Of a DNA stretch of 64,000 bases, positions 47,790-59,607 are shown piece by piece. The DNA lies in the NCBI RefSeq assembly GCF_021869535.1, contig NW_026262734.1, positions 90,525,285 through 90,589,284 of the forward strand. Reading direction: 5' to 3'. The notes under the pieces are model-generated. The model made no database searches and was not told the origin of the DNA. It worked only from the letters and a program-made list of their open reading frames with translations. The DNA is from Mytilus californianus. Taxonomy: Eukaryota; Mollusca; Bivalvia; Mytilida; Mytilidae. The position numbers were made by a program, and so were the translations under genes. Each line of letters opens with the position of its first letter. Within the stretch, counting starts at the first letter, position 1.

Positions 47790-48292
47790 CTAGTCCTTGT
47801 TTTGCCCGGAGGCTAAGACTATATCATTCCACTCATCTCTGTTCTGTGCTGTCTTTTTTATCTCGTCCCAGCTGATTCCGTGGTCTTTCATTTCAGCTTC
47901 AACTGTTCTTCTCAAAATTGTTTTGGGGCGTCCATCTTTTCTTTTCCCCTCTGGTGCAGTATTCGATAATATTTCGTAACACAAATGTATAGTCGCAACA
48001 GCTCTTTCATTTTCTAAAACATGCCATGTTCTTTTCTCAGTTTGTTGTTAATTGGTGTTTTATTTGTATATATATAGTATTTTGCTTTAAAAAAAACCCT
48101 TGGAATTGGTAATAAGGTGATTCCACTCCAGTCATTGCAGTTTGTGAGATCACCTTTCTTAGCCAGTCTTATGATATTTCCTTCTGACCAGTTTGTAGGT
48201 ATCTTGAAATGTTGCCAAATCTTTTTGAACGGTGGGTGTAGAATGTTCGCTGTTAAGGTTGTATCTGCTTTATATTGCAATCGACTCATCAT
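47790..48292 (-). pseudogene. LINE RT remnant with the catalytic core deleted
   Basis: 48292-48030 reads KADTTLTANILHPPFKKIWQ, HFKIPTNWSEGNIIRLAKKG and DLTNCNDWSGITLLPIPR, the early RT blocks. Near 48030 the sequence jumps to a C-terminal region: WHVLENERAVATIHLCYE, then APEGKRKDGRPKTILRRTVE, then AEMKDHGISWDEIKKTAQNR. That last block is the usual end of such ORF2 proteins. The catalytic palm is missing. Confidence 0.75.
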
Positions 48293-48544
48293 TGAATTTT
48301 TTTTTATCTAATTTGAATAACAATGTTTACCCATTACGCATGTTGTTTTTTTTGTTTTTTGGCTACTATCTTAAAAAAAAAATAGATAGAGAAAATGTAA
48401 ACACCAAGATAAAATCTACTTGAAAAAAACAAATTGTAGAACACATAAAGTATTTTTCTAAGATAGAGGGTTTTTTAGGGAAAATATATATCCACAGAAT
48501 ATTAAAATATCAGTTGCGAGAATTCAGGGTAGTTATATTAGCTA

Positions 48545-48863
48545 GGGAAGGACCATTTTATATATTGTGATGGGGATAAGGGATGCTAAATGAAATGAAT
48601 GTGATGGTGTCTAGAATTGAAGATCAATAATATTGCCCAAGACATGCTAAAAAGGAATGCTCTGTACATTCAGATGCACATCAGCCACATACGATTTAAA
48701 GTTGGAAATAGGTGTGTACACAATGGAAAATATTTTTTTCGATGAAAAAATTAATGAAATAAGTAATCCGGCCTTTTAACGGGTGAAATAATTATTGTCC
48801 ACTCAAAACATCTTGCCCAAAAGCCCAACACAAACCAAAGAAATAAATTGGTCGTCCCCTTAA
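48545..48863. mobile_element. Possible relative of the Harbinger-like MITE
   Basis: The right end GGTCGTCCCCTTAA (48852-48865) matches the terminus at 23818-23829. The left end GGGAAGGACCATTTTATAT (48545-48563) is a degenerate match to GGGGACGACCATTTGATAT. Confidence 0.4.
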
Positions 48864-49140
48864 CAATTATGTTCTTTTTGTCTTGTTAATGTAGATTCAA
48901 ATGTACTGTCTTAAAAATAACCTTTTGTCTCTTGTGAAGATTTGTCTCATGCCACATCTTCTTATTTTTGTATTTGGATTTGTTATCAAACATTAATTTT
49001 TTCAACCTTGAAATTGAATATGTCATATAATTGACTATCCAGAATTGTACATGTGTTCTTTAAAGGGGTTTATATTTAAAGAAAACTGCTTGTTTAATAC
49101 TGTTGTTTTCTGAATTTTGTCCCAATTAACCGAAAATATA

Positions 49141-49240
49141 TTGTTGCTACGCAGTTTTCCAATATAAATAAATGGTTGCTAGGCACTTTTTCAATATAAA
49201 TGAATGGTTGCTAGGCACTTTTCTACTATAATTGAATGAG
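49141..49240 (+). repeat. Three ~33 bp tandem units
   Basis: TTGCTAGGCACTTTTTCAAT-type units repeat at 49141, 49174 and 49206, each ending in an AATATAAATGAA-like stretch. Confidence 0.7.
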
Positions 49241-50897
49241 TGCTAATGAATCATGTGTTGACATTCACCCCTGACGTTTTAGGTAAGGTCTATGTAATAG
49301 TTCATATAGTCCTGAATCAAAACATGTATGGTAACTAGGTACTTTTGTATCAAACAAAGGTAGTTGCTAAGCACGTCTTGCATAGCCTTGACGTCCTACT
49401 GTTGATATAAAAACAAAAAAGTGGCTTTAAACGTCCCAAACATTTTTCTTATGTCTTCTTTCTATTATCTTTTCTTACAAAATCCGATAAATATACACAA
49501 AGTCAAAGGTCATCAATGACCTTTTACCTTGTTCAAAATGAAGATAATTCAATTACCAGAAGTTTACACCTAATAATCATTCAATAGTTATTACTGTTTT
49601 GGGGTTAACTTAATAACATGGTCAAATGTCGGAGGAAAAAATTTTAAAAATGACACATTGTAGTATCCATAGTGACCATCCTAGCCCCTGAATCCCAAAC
49701 ATTTTGTTGTAAATTATTGACTAGAAACATTGATACTTTTTTTAATTTATAACCACTACCTAAATGATGGTGGATGCAAAACTCTATGTTTTGTCCATGC
49801 AACATGTGTAAAATGTGCCTACACAAATACACTGAAAAATAACCTCTGTTCCTGCGGTTGTTACAATATTCAGCCAAAGCATTTTGTTTTTATATATGCT
49901 GTTTTGTTTGTTAAACTTATCATTTTTCTGAAAAATATTAACAAATATCATTAAATAAAATCTTGTTTTGCCTCCGATTAATGACTGCCAAGTAGTTGTT
50001 TTTATCAATGATAAATTACCCAATATTTACTGGAAAACTTATTGACTTAGTTGCCATGGCAATCGTGGCCAAGCAACATTTTAGTGGGCATTTTCCTTAC
50101 TTTTTCACCTGATTGCATGGTAATGTTAAATTTCAGGAAAATCTGTGACTATGCGTGCCAACCCTTGAAATGAATGTCAACATTGAAAGTAAAACAAGGG
50201 TGAACCATTTGGTTGAATGATTCAGTCAAATTCGATGGCTAAATACTACAAAGATGTCTTTGGGTAATGCAAAATCTTACAAATGCCGGTTAGCCAAAAA
50301 TGATACTGCTAATAAAAACATCATGACCAAAAAGAAGAAGAAAAAAAAAAAAAAAACACCGACTGACTGATATTTCATGCATGTTCATGACGCAAACAAA
50401 TTTTGAATAATATAAATACAATGGGTAAGTCGGCCCGGCAATAGGAAGTCGATCAGGATGAAGGGCGGGAAATTTGTAATATTACTAGAAAACGATCGTA
50501 AAGATAATAATGAAGCAAATTTAGCATACCAACAGGCCACATATGGACCCCTCAAAAAGTTGTTGCGAGGTTTCTAATCGTTTAGAGATCGTGGACTCTC
50601 TCTACATGGATATCAGATATATCGTCCCTGTTTTGAATTCATACATCCCGCACAGCCGAACAGACGCACAACTTTGACCAGTAGGATGAAGATCAAAGTT
50701 TCTATTTTTCTATACCCCAGTCATCCTGTGGTTGAAGAAAAACGACGAGAAGAAAAAAACATCACACAGAAAACCAAAGATTGAGCTTCACGATCCTGCT
50801 CAAACTAATTCCGTTACATAAAATCCATAAAGGTCAACCAAAACATTGTGGTGTCCGTAAAACACAAGACTAAGCATATATTCACTCGTCATAGATA
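49241..50897. other. No gene seen
   Basis: Contains a copy of the TGTCAACATTGAAAGT repeat at 50170-50226 and an A tract at 50341-50356. The short open frames match nothing. Confidence 0.3.
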
Positions 50898-51000
50898 CCA
50901 GGATTATAATTTTGTTCACCAGACGCGCGTTTCGTCTACAAAAGACTCCTCAGTGAAGCCCGAATCAAAATAATTAAAATAACACAATGAATTAAAGTTC
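50898..51000 (+). repeat. Dispersed mytilid-type repeat, copy 4 (partial)
   Basis: TACCAGGATTATAATTTTGT, then CAGACGCGCGTTTCGTCTAC, AAAAGACTCCTCAGTGA. Confidence 0.8.
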
Positions 51001-52910
51001 TTGCATTAAAATTGAAGGAGAAACTAGACAAACCGTTAACCCTTCAGATCTAATTTACATCGATACTGGCATACAAATACGAATATTGTGTTATTGTTAC
51101 AAAATTTTGAAAATTATTTAGAACTCAGAAATATATATCTTCCTCATGCAATACTCTGAATCCGTGCCAAGTTTTGGATGTACTTTTTTGTCTTTTTGGT
51201 CTATAAGCTCTTCATTTTTATAATAAGGATTGGATTTTCAAATATTTTGACCTCGACCATCACTGAAAAGAATTTTATTTTCGTTATGTGCATCTCTGGT
51301 GCAGAAAAAATGGTACCGCTAATGTTACATGTGTTATTCACCAAAAATAACAAAGTTCGATGACATTTGTCGTTTGTGACAAATATAGAAAATATCAAAA
51401 TCCAGAAATTATACATACCTTTTTTTGCATGTGTGTTTTGACACAAACAAGATAAACAAGACAGGGCAGCTGGAAGAAGCGAAACAATTGGGAAAAAATA
51501 GTCCATACTGTACAGCTGACCATAGTTTTTCTTTATTAGGACCGACGGTTCGATCATGGATGGGTTTGTTTCGAATTTTGATTTTTATCAAGGTAATTAA
51601 AATACAGACCTCTGATTTCGTTATACTCATATGATGTCTAACATCAATGCGTATTTCGTTTCACTTCTAAATGATTTTGCATGTGACTTATTCAACCAAT
51701 CAGAATTCGAGTTATCGAATCTGAAAAGTGCACGCGGAACATAAAACTGAATGAGGTTCCGAAGGTATCCATAAATAAAACTAATGGTACGAATGACAAA
51801 TGTATCGCTTCGATTGTTACATTGGTAACAAATATCATTTAGATCTCTCTCAGACAATACCATTCAATACAAAATGTTCTGATAGTAGATAATAACTATA
51901 GCCATAAATATTTGATATATGTGACGTTTGTCATTGTTTTCAGTGATGCCCCGTAGGTTTTTGTGGCTTCGTTATCGTGGTAATTAGATTGCAGTAAACA
52001 TTTTTTTTAAACTGTACACTGTAGCGGTGCTTCCCATTACCAGTTGCGGATCAAGAATTTGGAAAGGGAGGAGAACGAGGTTTCCTTTTGAATGGGACTT
52101 CTAAAAAGTCTATGCATTAACCATATATGTATTTTCATAATTAAGGAGGCATGTCTACATCTGCTTTCTTAGTAGATAAATAACCATCCTCTATTAGCTG
52201 GACTGGTGAAGTACTTCTTTAGCTGACTGGTTGGTAGAGCGGTGTTTCTTCGGACACAAGTTCTAAAAAATATGTGTCGAGCGAGATCATTTTGTTTGTT
52301 TTTTTGTTTTTTTCTTTAGGCGAGTATTCTACAAGTGAAACGAGCGGTATAATATTCAACATCTCCTTATACCATGTATACTGTAGTTTCAGTATTACAT
52401 GTATTCTTTGGATACCAATTTTTGTGGATTTCTTTGTTATAGATGACCATGAAGTAGAAATTTTCTATAAGTTTGTATGCAGACTTTGGCAAAGCTACAA
52501 AATTAAATGTCCACGAAAATAAGGAAAACTTGTTCACCAAAAACAAAATAATTAAAGGCAAATTGGTGACAGGCTGGTAACTCTGGCAACAAGACTGTAG
52601 ACTATATACTTGCGAATTTACATCAGGACAGTACGCAAATGCAGGATCAAAATTATTCATATAGGCTGATTTTGTCAATAGATTATTATATTGCATTTCC
52701 CTGATTTTTTAATGTATGTATTAATAACACGACACAATCATAATATTATCTAAAACTGGCTTTGTCTTCATCGTTTTTGTAAGTCTCCGTATAGCGATTC
52801 TTTTAAATACTATTTGAATTCAATAAAAGAAATCTGATTTGATCTATTTAAGAAGTGCATGCAATCCGTCAAGTGCAGAAAAAGGATGTCAATTATGGAA
52901 GAGAATTATA
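51001..52910. other. No gene seen
   Basis: Opposite-strand frames at 51178-51634 and 52274-52696 show no motif. A hAT-MITE-like left end lies at 52049-52080. Confidence 0.3.
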
Positions 52911-54521
52911 GTCATTTTGTACCCTAATCATTTCGTACCCCCCATTTCGTACCCTGGCAAAAACCATTTCGTACTCTGAACAATTTGGTACCTTAACCGT
53001 TTCGTACCTCATAGAATATTAACATGTATACCATTTCGTACCTCATGGCATATTTATATGTTTACCATTTCGTACCTAATGAAAGTTTATATGTATGACA
53101 TTTCGTACTTTGTGGAAGATTTATATGTATACCATTTCGTACCTCATGGAAGATTTATATGTATGCCATTTCGTACCTCATGGAAGATTTGTATATATAC
53201 CTGGCATTTAGTACCTCATTGAAGGTTTGTACGTATACCATTTGGTACTTCGTGGAAGATTTGTATGTATGCATTTTTGAACCTCATGGAAGATTTATAT
53301 GAGTTTCATTTCTTGTTTAAAATAGTCTCATTGACCTTTTGCTGTAAGGCGGTAGAGGTCACGAGAAATGTATTGAATTTAAAACTAAACCACCTATAAG
53401 ATATTATATAGGAATAAAGTCAATAAACAACATTTTTTGAAATCTGTAGATTTTTTTTTATGATATTTATTACATGTATTAGCTAGCGCTTTAGTAACAT
53501 TTCAAATTTCTGCCGATAACATTGAGTTTGTTACTTTGTAAACTTGTAACTTAAGACACGCGCCGTATTGGCGTATTGTTTTAAAACGATAGCATTCTAC
53601 CTAATTGGATTAAAAATGTGTATTGAATACACGTGCCATTTGAAATTGCGACGTGTGCCTAAATATTGGGATATATTCAGATGATTATCATAAGGTGTAG
53701 TTGAACCTAAATGTATATATCATATTTTTCTTATTTTCTCGAATTGAAAAAGCCATAGCAATTCTTTGATTGGTAACATAAGGTGCAAATTATTATGCAA
53801 ACATTTTTATTCATGGCCTACTTATTGTGTGAATATCGGCTTAATTGTGCCCCTTTTCACTAAATTTCTTGACACATTTTTACAGCGGATGACCATGAGG
53901 TCATTCAGGTGTATTGCTATCGCCTAAATTTCCATTATGTAAATTAGTTTTGGGTTTTTAACCGATCTATAAACATGATAAACACGCCGACATCATCGAG
54001 TGCAAAATAACATTCCTTATCGCTTGCTATATATTCATTTCTTCAATGAATACTCATCAAATATTTTTTTTAGAACACAATTTAATAATATTAAAATGTT
54101 TTATATGTATGTAAGTAAAAATTATTAATATCTATGCAGACGTACAGAAAAATTGTGTTAACGCATGCGGAAGAATATATCAAGAACGATTGCAATCTCC
54201 TACAAAGGAGGTGAAGATTATATACAGATACATGCAGAGTTATTGGTCCTTGCTCTCTCGTTTTGCGGGAAAATATGAAAGCCTACTCAAATCAGGAACA
54301 TATATATTGACTAGTTAGATATACTGTTCCCAGCTCAAATCCAATCTATAAGAAAAATCGAATTATTATAGAAGAGTGTCCACCATGCACTTGCACTGCA
54401 CTATTAATAATTAGTAGAATAGAATGATATACAAATGGATGAAAATTATATATACATGTAACTGTAATATACAAATATTAATATTAATATAAACCAGAGT
54501 ATATTGATTTGTATCACTACA

Positions 54522-54523
<2 letters not shown>

Positions 54524-54574
<51 letters not shown>
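54524..54574 (+). repeat. (TA)n microsatellite
   Basis: About 25 uninterrupted TA units, abutting the 3' end of the minus-strand PLE fragment. Confidence 0.95.
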
Positions 54575-54580
<6 letters not shown>

Positions 54581-54732
54581 GTCTGAATAATAGTCAACGA
54601 TTTTTCCCACGAGGGCGCTGGATCGTTACGAGTAACGATACATGTACACAATAAATAAATTATATAAACGCCTAAAAAGTGTACACAACAACACCAATAA
54701 CAAAAAAAGGAACTATAAATGTAATTATTTAT

Positions 54733-54770
54733 AAATATTTCGGATAACAGATATCCTTCATCAGTAAATA
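54733..54770 (-). ncRNA. Candidate hammerhead-ribozyme-like core
   Basis: On the minus strand, TATTTA-CTGATGA-A-GGATA(TCTGT)TATCC-GAAA, then after a few bases TAAATA. The pieces fit a hammerhead core: CUGAUGA, a 5 bp stem II, GAAA, and a 6 bp stem I (UAUUUA/UAAAUA) with a very short stem III, the minimal type reported in PLEs. One extra A between CUGAUGA and stem II departs from consensus, so activity is doubtful. Confidence 0.4.
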
Positions 54771-55356
54771 TGATTGTGATGTTGAATGAATCATATATCA
54801 GTCTACTTAGATTAAACTATAACAATCTTGAAATTTATACAATAAAAAAGTCAAACCGAACATCAGGTAAGACGCTTGCACAATTCTAAATATGTGTTAA
54901 ACACGACATAGGTTATATGACTAATTACAAAAGAGAGTTCAAATATATGCTTTAAATAAAAATAATAATGTGCGATATGAACTAGCACAATTCTAAAGCT
55001 TTAACGGTGACGACAGTTATGATGTTACAAGAACGATTGCGTCAATAAGAATTCCAAATAAACAGCACTGAACGATCTAAATTTGTAAATATTTCAAATT
55101 TGACAACGGTAGAGTAGTTACAACAGAGTCTGCGTATTTAAACATCGCAAACAAACGGCCGTTAAAATATGATAATAAAATTTGACTAAGGTTAACTAGT
55201 TGAACGTGGCTTGGTACTTTTACATCCCTCAAAAAATTAAGCAATTTAAATTGGTATATTCAACAGATTTTAGAGATGAGTAAGGTAAAGAAATAGAAAC
55301 AGAGACTGTAATAATAAGCAATATAACCCAAATGTGAAGCACTGCATGGAGTAGAA

Positions 55357-56115
55357 CTACATCTTTTCATTTATCCCATTTGGTGCCAAAGTTGTTAATT
55401 TTCTTATCCAAAATCTTTCCCGAGTGAGTCTATCCTCCCTAGACCAAGCAGAGTTGTGATCAATGATTGTAATGGTCAGTCGATTGAGATCTGCCTTAGT
55501 GTGGCCAGGGGATCTCAAATGTCGACTGAGAGGGAGGTCTGGCTTGCATTGGTAGTCGCTACGATGACCGTTCATTCGTTTGTGAAACGGCTGTTCTGAC
55601 TCGCCAACATACTGTTTACCACATTTACACTGTAGGAGATACACAACATTTGTAGTCTTGCAATTAACATTGCAAAATATGGTGTATTCTGTACCAGTGG
55701 AGTGACTGTTAAAAGTCTGGGTAACCAGTATTTGTTTGCAAGTCAGACATCGTTTGTTTCCGCAACCCTTGCAAGAGCCCACAGACGAAGAGCCTGCTTG
55801 AGAGGATAAATCAGCTCTCACCAGCAAGTCTTTAAGGCTTTTGGGCCTACGGAAAGCCAGTACAGGTGGCTCGGGAAAGATTTTGGATAGTTTAGGATGT
55901 TTTTCGATTTCTTTCCAATTTTCGCGGATTAGGTGAGATAAGTTGTCAAATTTTGGATGGTAAGTCAACACAAAAGGCACCCTCCTGTTGACCTTTTTGA
56001 CTTTATATTGTAAAAGTTCATCTCGGCTGATGTTGTTAGCACGAGAAAAACCTTTATCAATGTCTTTTCTTTTGTAGCCCCGATGTTTTAGGTGACCGCG
56101 AAGTTCTTGTAGTCG
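55357..56115 (-). pseudogene. PLE RT C-terminus + GIY-YIG endonuclease (5'-truncated)
   Basis: The frame is open from the TA tract and reads RLQELRGHLKHRGYKRKDID, then VKKVNRRVPFVLTYHPKF, then the IFPEPPVLAFRRPKSLKDLL end-of-RT region. Next come a Cys cluster (CKGCGNKRCLTCK) and the nuclease: LLQCKCGKQYVGESEQPFHK, HRSDY...LSRHLRSPGH, with the acidic residue in RLTRERFWIRKL. The protein ends LAPNGINEKM-stop, the usual end of canonical PLEs with EN after RT. The GTG codon at 55980 is not a start; the frame continues upstream. The RT catalytic motifs are missing. Confidence 0.85.
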
Positions 56116-56185
56116 TTATATATATATATATATAATAGTTATTACGGTGATGTTGAATTCCCTTTCATTTATTTATCTTCCACAC

Positions 56186-56277
56186 AAGAACTTGTCTCAG
56201 AAAAAAAGTACATCTGTACAATAACCTCACTTTCAGGTATAAAGATGTGATTTTTTTTCTGAGACAAGTGCTTGTGA
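56186..56277. repeat. Inverted repeat with ~33 bp arms
   Basis: CACAAGAACTTGTCTCAGAA... (56186-56218) pairs with ...TTCTGAGACAAGTGCTTGTG (about 56244-56277), with poly(A)/poly(T) in the arms. Confidence 0.6.
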
Positions 56278-58216
56278 CATCCACAATAACATGCGGTCAT
56301 CCGATGTTCAGTACTTTAGTACTTTGATTTATGGTTATTTACAGTCGCAAATAATTATTCCATTGTTTGTTAATTAACCTTATATTTTAAGAGTTGAAAG
56401 TAAATTAGGGATCAATCCTACGAATAAACAAAGTGTGATTAAAACTATTAAATTTGCAAGTGCCTATAATCTAACCATGCAATCATGGGTCTTTATAAAA
56501 TTTCTAAAGCTGGATGCAATTTATTTGTTATAGTAGAAAATACCCGCGAAATCTACTTTGGTTCATAATTTGAAGATATATAGTTTTGGTGTAAGGCGGT
56601 ATTAAGATCTTAAATCTTTTTGAAGTGTGTCACAGACGACATACCACCACTCAATATGACACCCAAAAGAATTGCACTGATCAAAATAATATGTGTTTAT
56701 AAATACCGTTAACTGGTGACATATAGAGTGAAAACTGACTGGGATTTTTTTTACAAAAAATATCCTGACCCTGATTTGGTAAAAAAAAATAATCTGTCTA
56801 GCACTTCTAGCAGTTTTGCCAATCCCTCAAAAAATTTTGGAAATAAATTTTGTGTACTGAACACATAGGGAAAACATTGAATGATAAAAAATCCAGGTGG
56901 TGTATCCGTGCTCAGAACCACCCCCATATATGAGTGGGCTGAAAATTTTATGCATTAATATATGAACGGGGGTGGGTCACATTCCAGCCGCACTTCGGCA
57001 CCCATTTTGAACCGAAAACTGAAGTAATCCCCCAACCCTTTTTTTGTTGAATTGATGCGGTTTCCCGGAAGAAAAGCTCTTGACGTGTAAAAATCTGTTG
57101 TTAAATTGCTGAGAGCGTCAAGGGAATGTGTATCACAAAGTGTTTCAGTGTAAGGTCAATATTTACCGTATCTGCTACGAAATAAAATTTAATTTTGCCG
57201 GGCAGATGTGCAATGACAAAAATGATGACGGCACGTAAATTTCAGAGCCGAACGTCGTGAAGGACCGTCGATCCGAACTGGCTTTTTTCCAATTTTAACC
57301 CCCAAATATCCCCCAAAAGATCTTGAAATGAACACATAATAAACTACGCTGGTCATTACCCCTTGAGGTATAAAACAATATTCGTGGATTTTATGTGAAA
57401 GAAGAAAACGCGACACCCAATTTCAACTCTATTCATTTAGTAAAATATAGATTTAAAACAAAATTCATCTCAAAATGTTTTGTATCTTAAAAATAATTAG
57501 ACTGAACTTCTACAAAAAATTGATACGAAATGGTAAACATGTGTATAGTCCATGAGGTACGAAATGGTATATGAATTTGGCCCATAGGGAACGAAATGGT
57601 TTTTATCGTGGGTACGAAATGGTAAATGTTGGGTACGAAATGGTAATTTTGGGTACAAAATGGCAGAGGTACGAAATGGCTAAGGTACGAAATGACTTGC
57701 TACCATGGAAGACACCAAATGAAAAAGAACGATATTATGATGTAAGTTTGACTTCGATTTGAGAAAGGGACGTCGATTTCACAACGAATGTCAATTTGAG
57801 ACAAGACGTCGATATGAGACAAACTATAAATTTTCTGGTGAAAAGGGGGAAATGTTAAAATGACAATAAAGAGAAGTTAATTGGAAGATATATCACACAA
57901 CTTGAAAAAGTGAGTACGCAGATCCTTTCAATTGCCGTACGGTACCATTTGGATCAGGGAAATGCTACATAATAATACTTAAACCATTTCTTTAATTACC
58001 AGTTTCCAATATCCAAAGTATACTCGATTAGTTTATTTCTATTTTATCAATCTTGATTTTGTGACATATTATCATTTAAAACTATACACAATACTTCTCT
58101 CTGTTTTCTTATCAGTTTAAAAAAAGTGCAATTTGCATTTTTTATGTTTGTAAAATTAATTAGATTGTACGTGCTGTTTCTACATTAATATCATGATGTT
58201 TCTATATAAATATGAT

Positions 58217-59600
58217 ATATATATGTTCAAACTCTTTTAGGTCATTTTTTAGTAACAACAAACAAAAGAACTATGTCAATTGGACCTGCTTTGATACTAT
58301 AACTGCCCTTGAATTTTTACTAGATAACATTTTTGTTCGCTATGGAGATTCCGTATATCGTCAGGTTATCGGAATTCCAATAGGGACTAACTGTGCACCA
58401 CTTATTGCGGACCTGTTTCTGTATTGTTATTAGTTACAATTTATGACTAAAATCAGCAAAGACCCATCGAAACAACATCTGATTCAAAAATTTAATAACA
58501 CTTTAATATATTTAGATGATATATTGGCTCTCAATAATGACGACTTCAGTATGTACACTAAAGAGATTTATCCTGCCGAACTGCCTTTAAATAAAACTAA
58601 TACTAACAATGAACACTGCCCTTTCCTGGATCTTGATATCTTTATCTTTAACGGGAAACTTAATACCAAAATTTATCATAAAAGAGATGATTTTTCATTT
58701 CCTATTGTTAATTATCCATTTTTAGATGGTGACGTTCCCTTGTCGCCATCTTATGGTGTTTATATATCTCAACTTGTTCGATTCGCTCGTGTATGTAACA
58801 ACGTATTTGATTTCAATGAAAGAAATCTCTGTATTACTGAAAAATTATTACACCAGGGTTTTCGATATCACAAACTAGTCAAAACATTTACTAAATTTTA
58901 TCATCGGTACAAGGACATCATTCGTAAATATAAATCAACATGCAGACATCTTATACGTTCAGGTATTTCACATCCAATATTTAATGGTAATATTCATTAC
59001 AAAGCACAAAAATGTCGGCATTCACCTCAAAAGCTAACCAAACCTTTAAACAGACTTATTCGGAAAGGATAAAGTTACGATAATGTTGTCAAGTCATTAA
59101 GGATTGCATATTTTGGTATTAATATTGATTTACTCATAGGGTCTTTGCATCGGAAATAAACACATTTATTCTAAAACCAGTTGTTGGCATGATACGGGTT
59201 ATGTTCTTCTCATATATTTTATGATGGTATGATACTAAACCCCTAACGGGAGGGATTGTACTTGATTTTCATATGATGAAGACCTAATCTTTCAATCAGT
59301 TTAATTGAGGTTTGGAGCTGGCATGTCAGTAACTGATAGTAGTCCTTTGTTCATTTATGTATCATTGTCATTTTGCTTAGTTTAATTCTTTTGTTACCTA
59401 TTCTGACATCGGACTCGGACTTCTTTTAAACTGAGTTTTACACTGCTTATTGCTATGTGTTTCTTTTTCTACATTGACTAGAGGTATAGGGGGAGTTTTG
59501 AGATCTCACAAATCATGTTTAACCCCGCCGCATTTTTACGCCTGTCCCAAGTCATGAGCCTCTGGCCTTTGTTAGTCTTGTATGTTTTTTAATTTTAGTT
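58217..59600 (+). mobile_element. Penelope-like element, family A copy 2 (5'-truncated)
   Basis: Closely matches 9775-11110 of copy 1 through RT motifs B and C and the 3' region (CCAGTTGTTGGCATGATACG, CCCCTAACGGGAGGGATTGT, CCGCCGCATTTTTACGCC). It stops at about 59600, where the ~288 bp satellite begins, so the last ~200 bp of the family's 3' end are missing. Confidence 0.85.
58221..59072 (+). pseudogene. Penelope-like RT fragment, family A
   Basis: SNSFRSFFSNNKQKNYVNWT, motif B GIPIGTNCAPLIADLFLYCY, then an in-frame TAG at 58431-58433, QFMTKISKDPSKQHLIQK, motif C-like IYLDDILALNN, and GVYISQLVRFARVCNNVFDF to KLTKPLNRLIRKG. Apart from the TAG the frame is open for ~280 codons. The start is a truncation point. 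Confidence 0.85.
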
Positions 59601-59607
59601 CATTTAA

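Larger units (their letters stand above)
54577..56115 (-). mobile_element. PLE fragment with C-terminal GIY-YIG domain, bounded by TA repeats
   Basis: The coding frame runs from the truncation at 56115 to 55357. A ~780 bp untranslated 3' part follows, ending against the (TA)n tract at 54524-54574. The 5' truncation abuts a second TA tract (56116-56134). A hammerhead-like core lies at 54733-54770. This is a different PLE lineage from families A-C. Confidence 0.75.
52911..57696. mobile_element. Foldback-type element 3: inverted arrays of (C)CATTTCGTACC
   Basis: The left terminus (52911-53310) holds about a dozen CATTTCGTACC-like motifs. In its inner part they fall every ~45 bp within a unit CATGGAAGATTTATATGTAT. 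The right terminus (57515-57696) holds nine inverted copies (GGTACGAAATGG). The tips correspond: GTCATTTTGTACCCTAATCA (52911) against the inverse of the end GGTACGAAATGAC (57684-57696). The interior contains a (TA)n microsatellite and a minus-strand PLE fragment, but no transposase. No target duplication is visible. Confidence 0.7.

Noticed and set aside
52213-52270. tRNA-like stretch (CTGACTGGTTGGTAGAGCGG)
   Set aside because: An A-box-like part is present but no acceptable B box or cloverleaf; at most a SINE-head relic.
52911-53310. Regularly spaced short repeats resembling a CRISPR array
   Set aside because: Eukaryotic context, imperfect repeats, spacers that are themselves repeats, and an inverted partner array at 57.5 kb; no cas-like genes.
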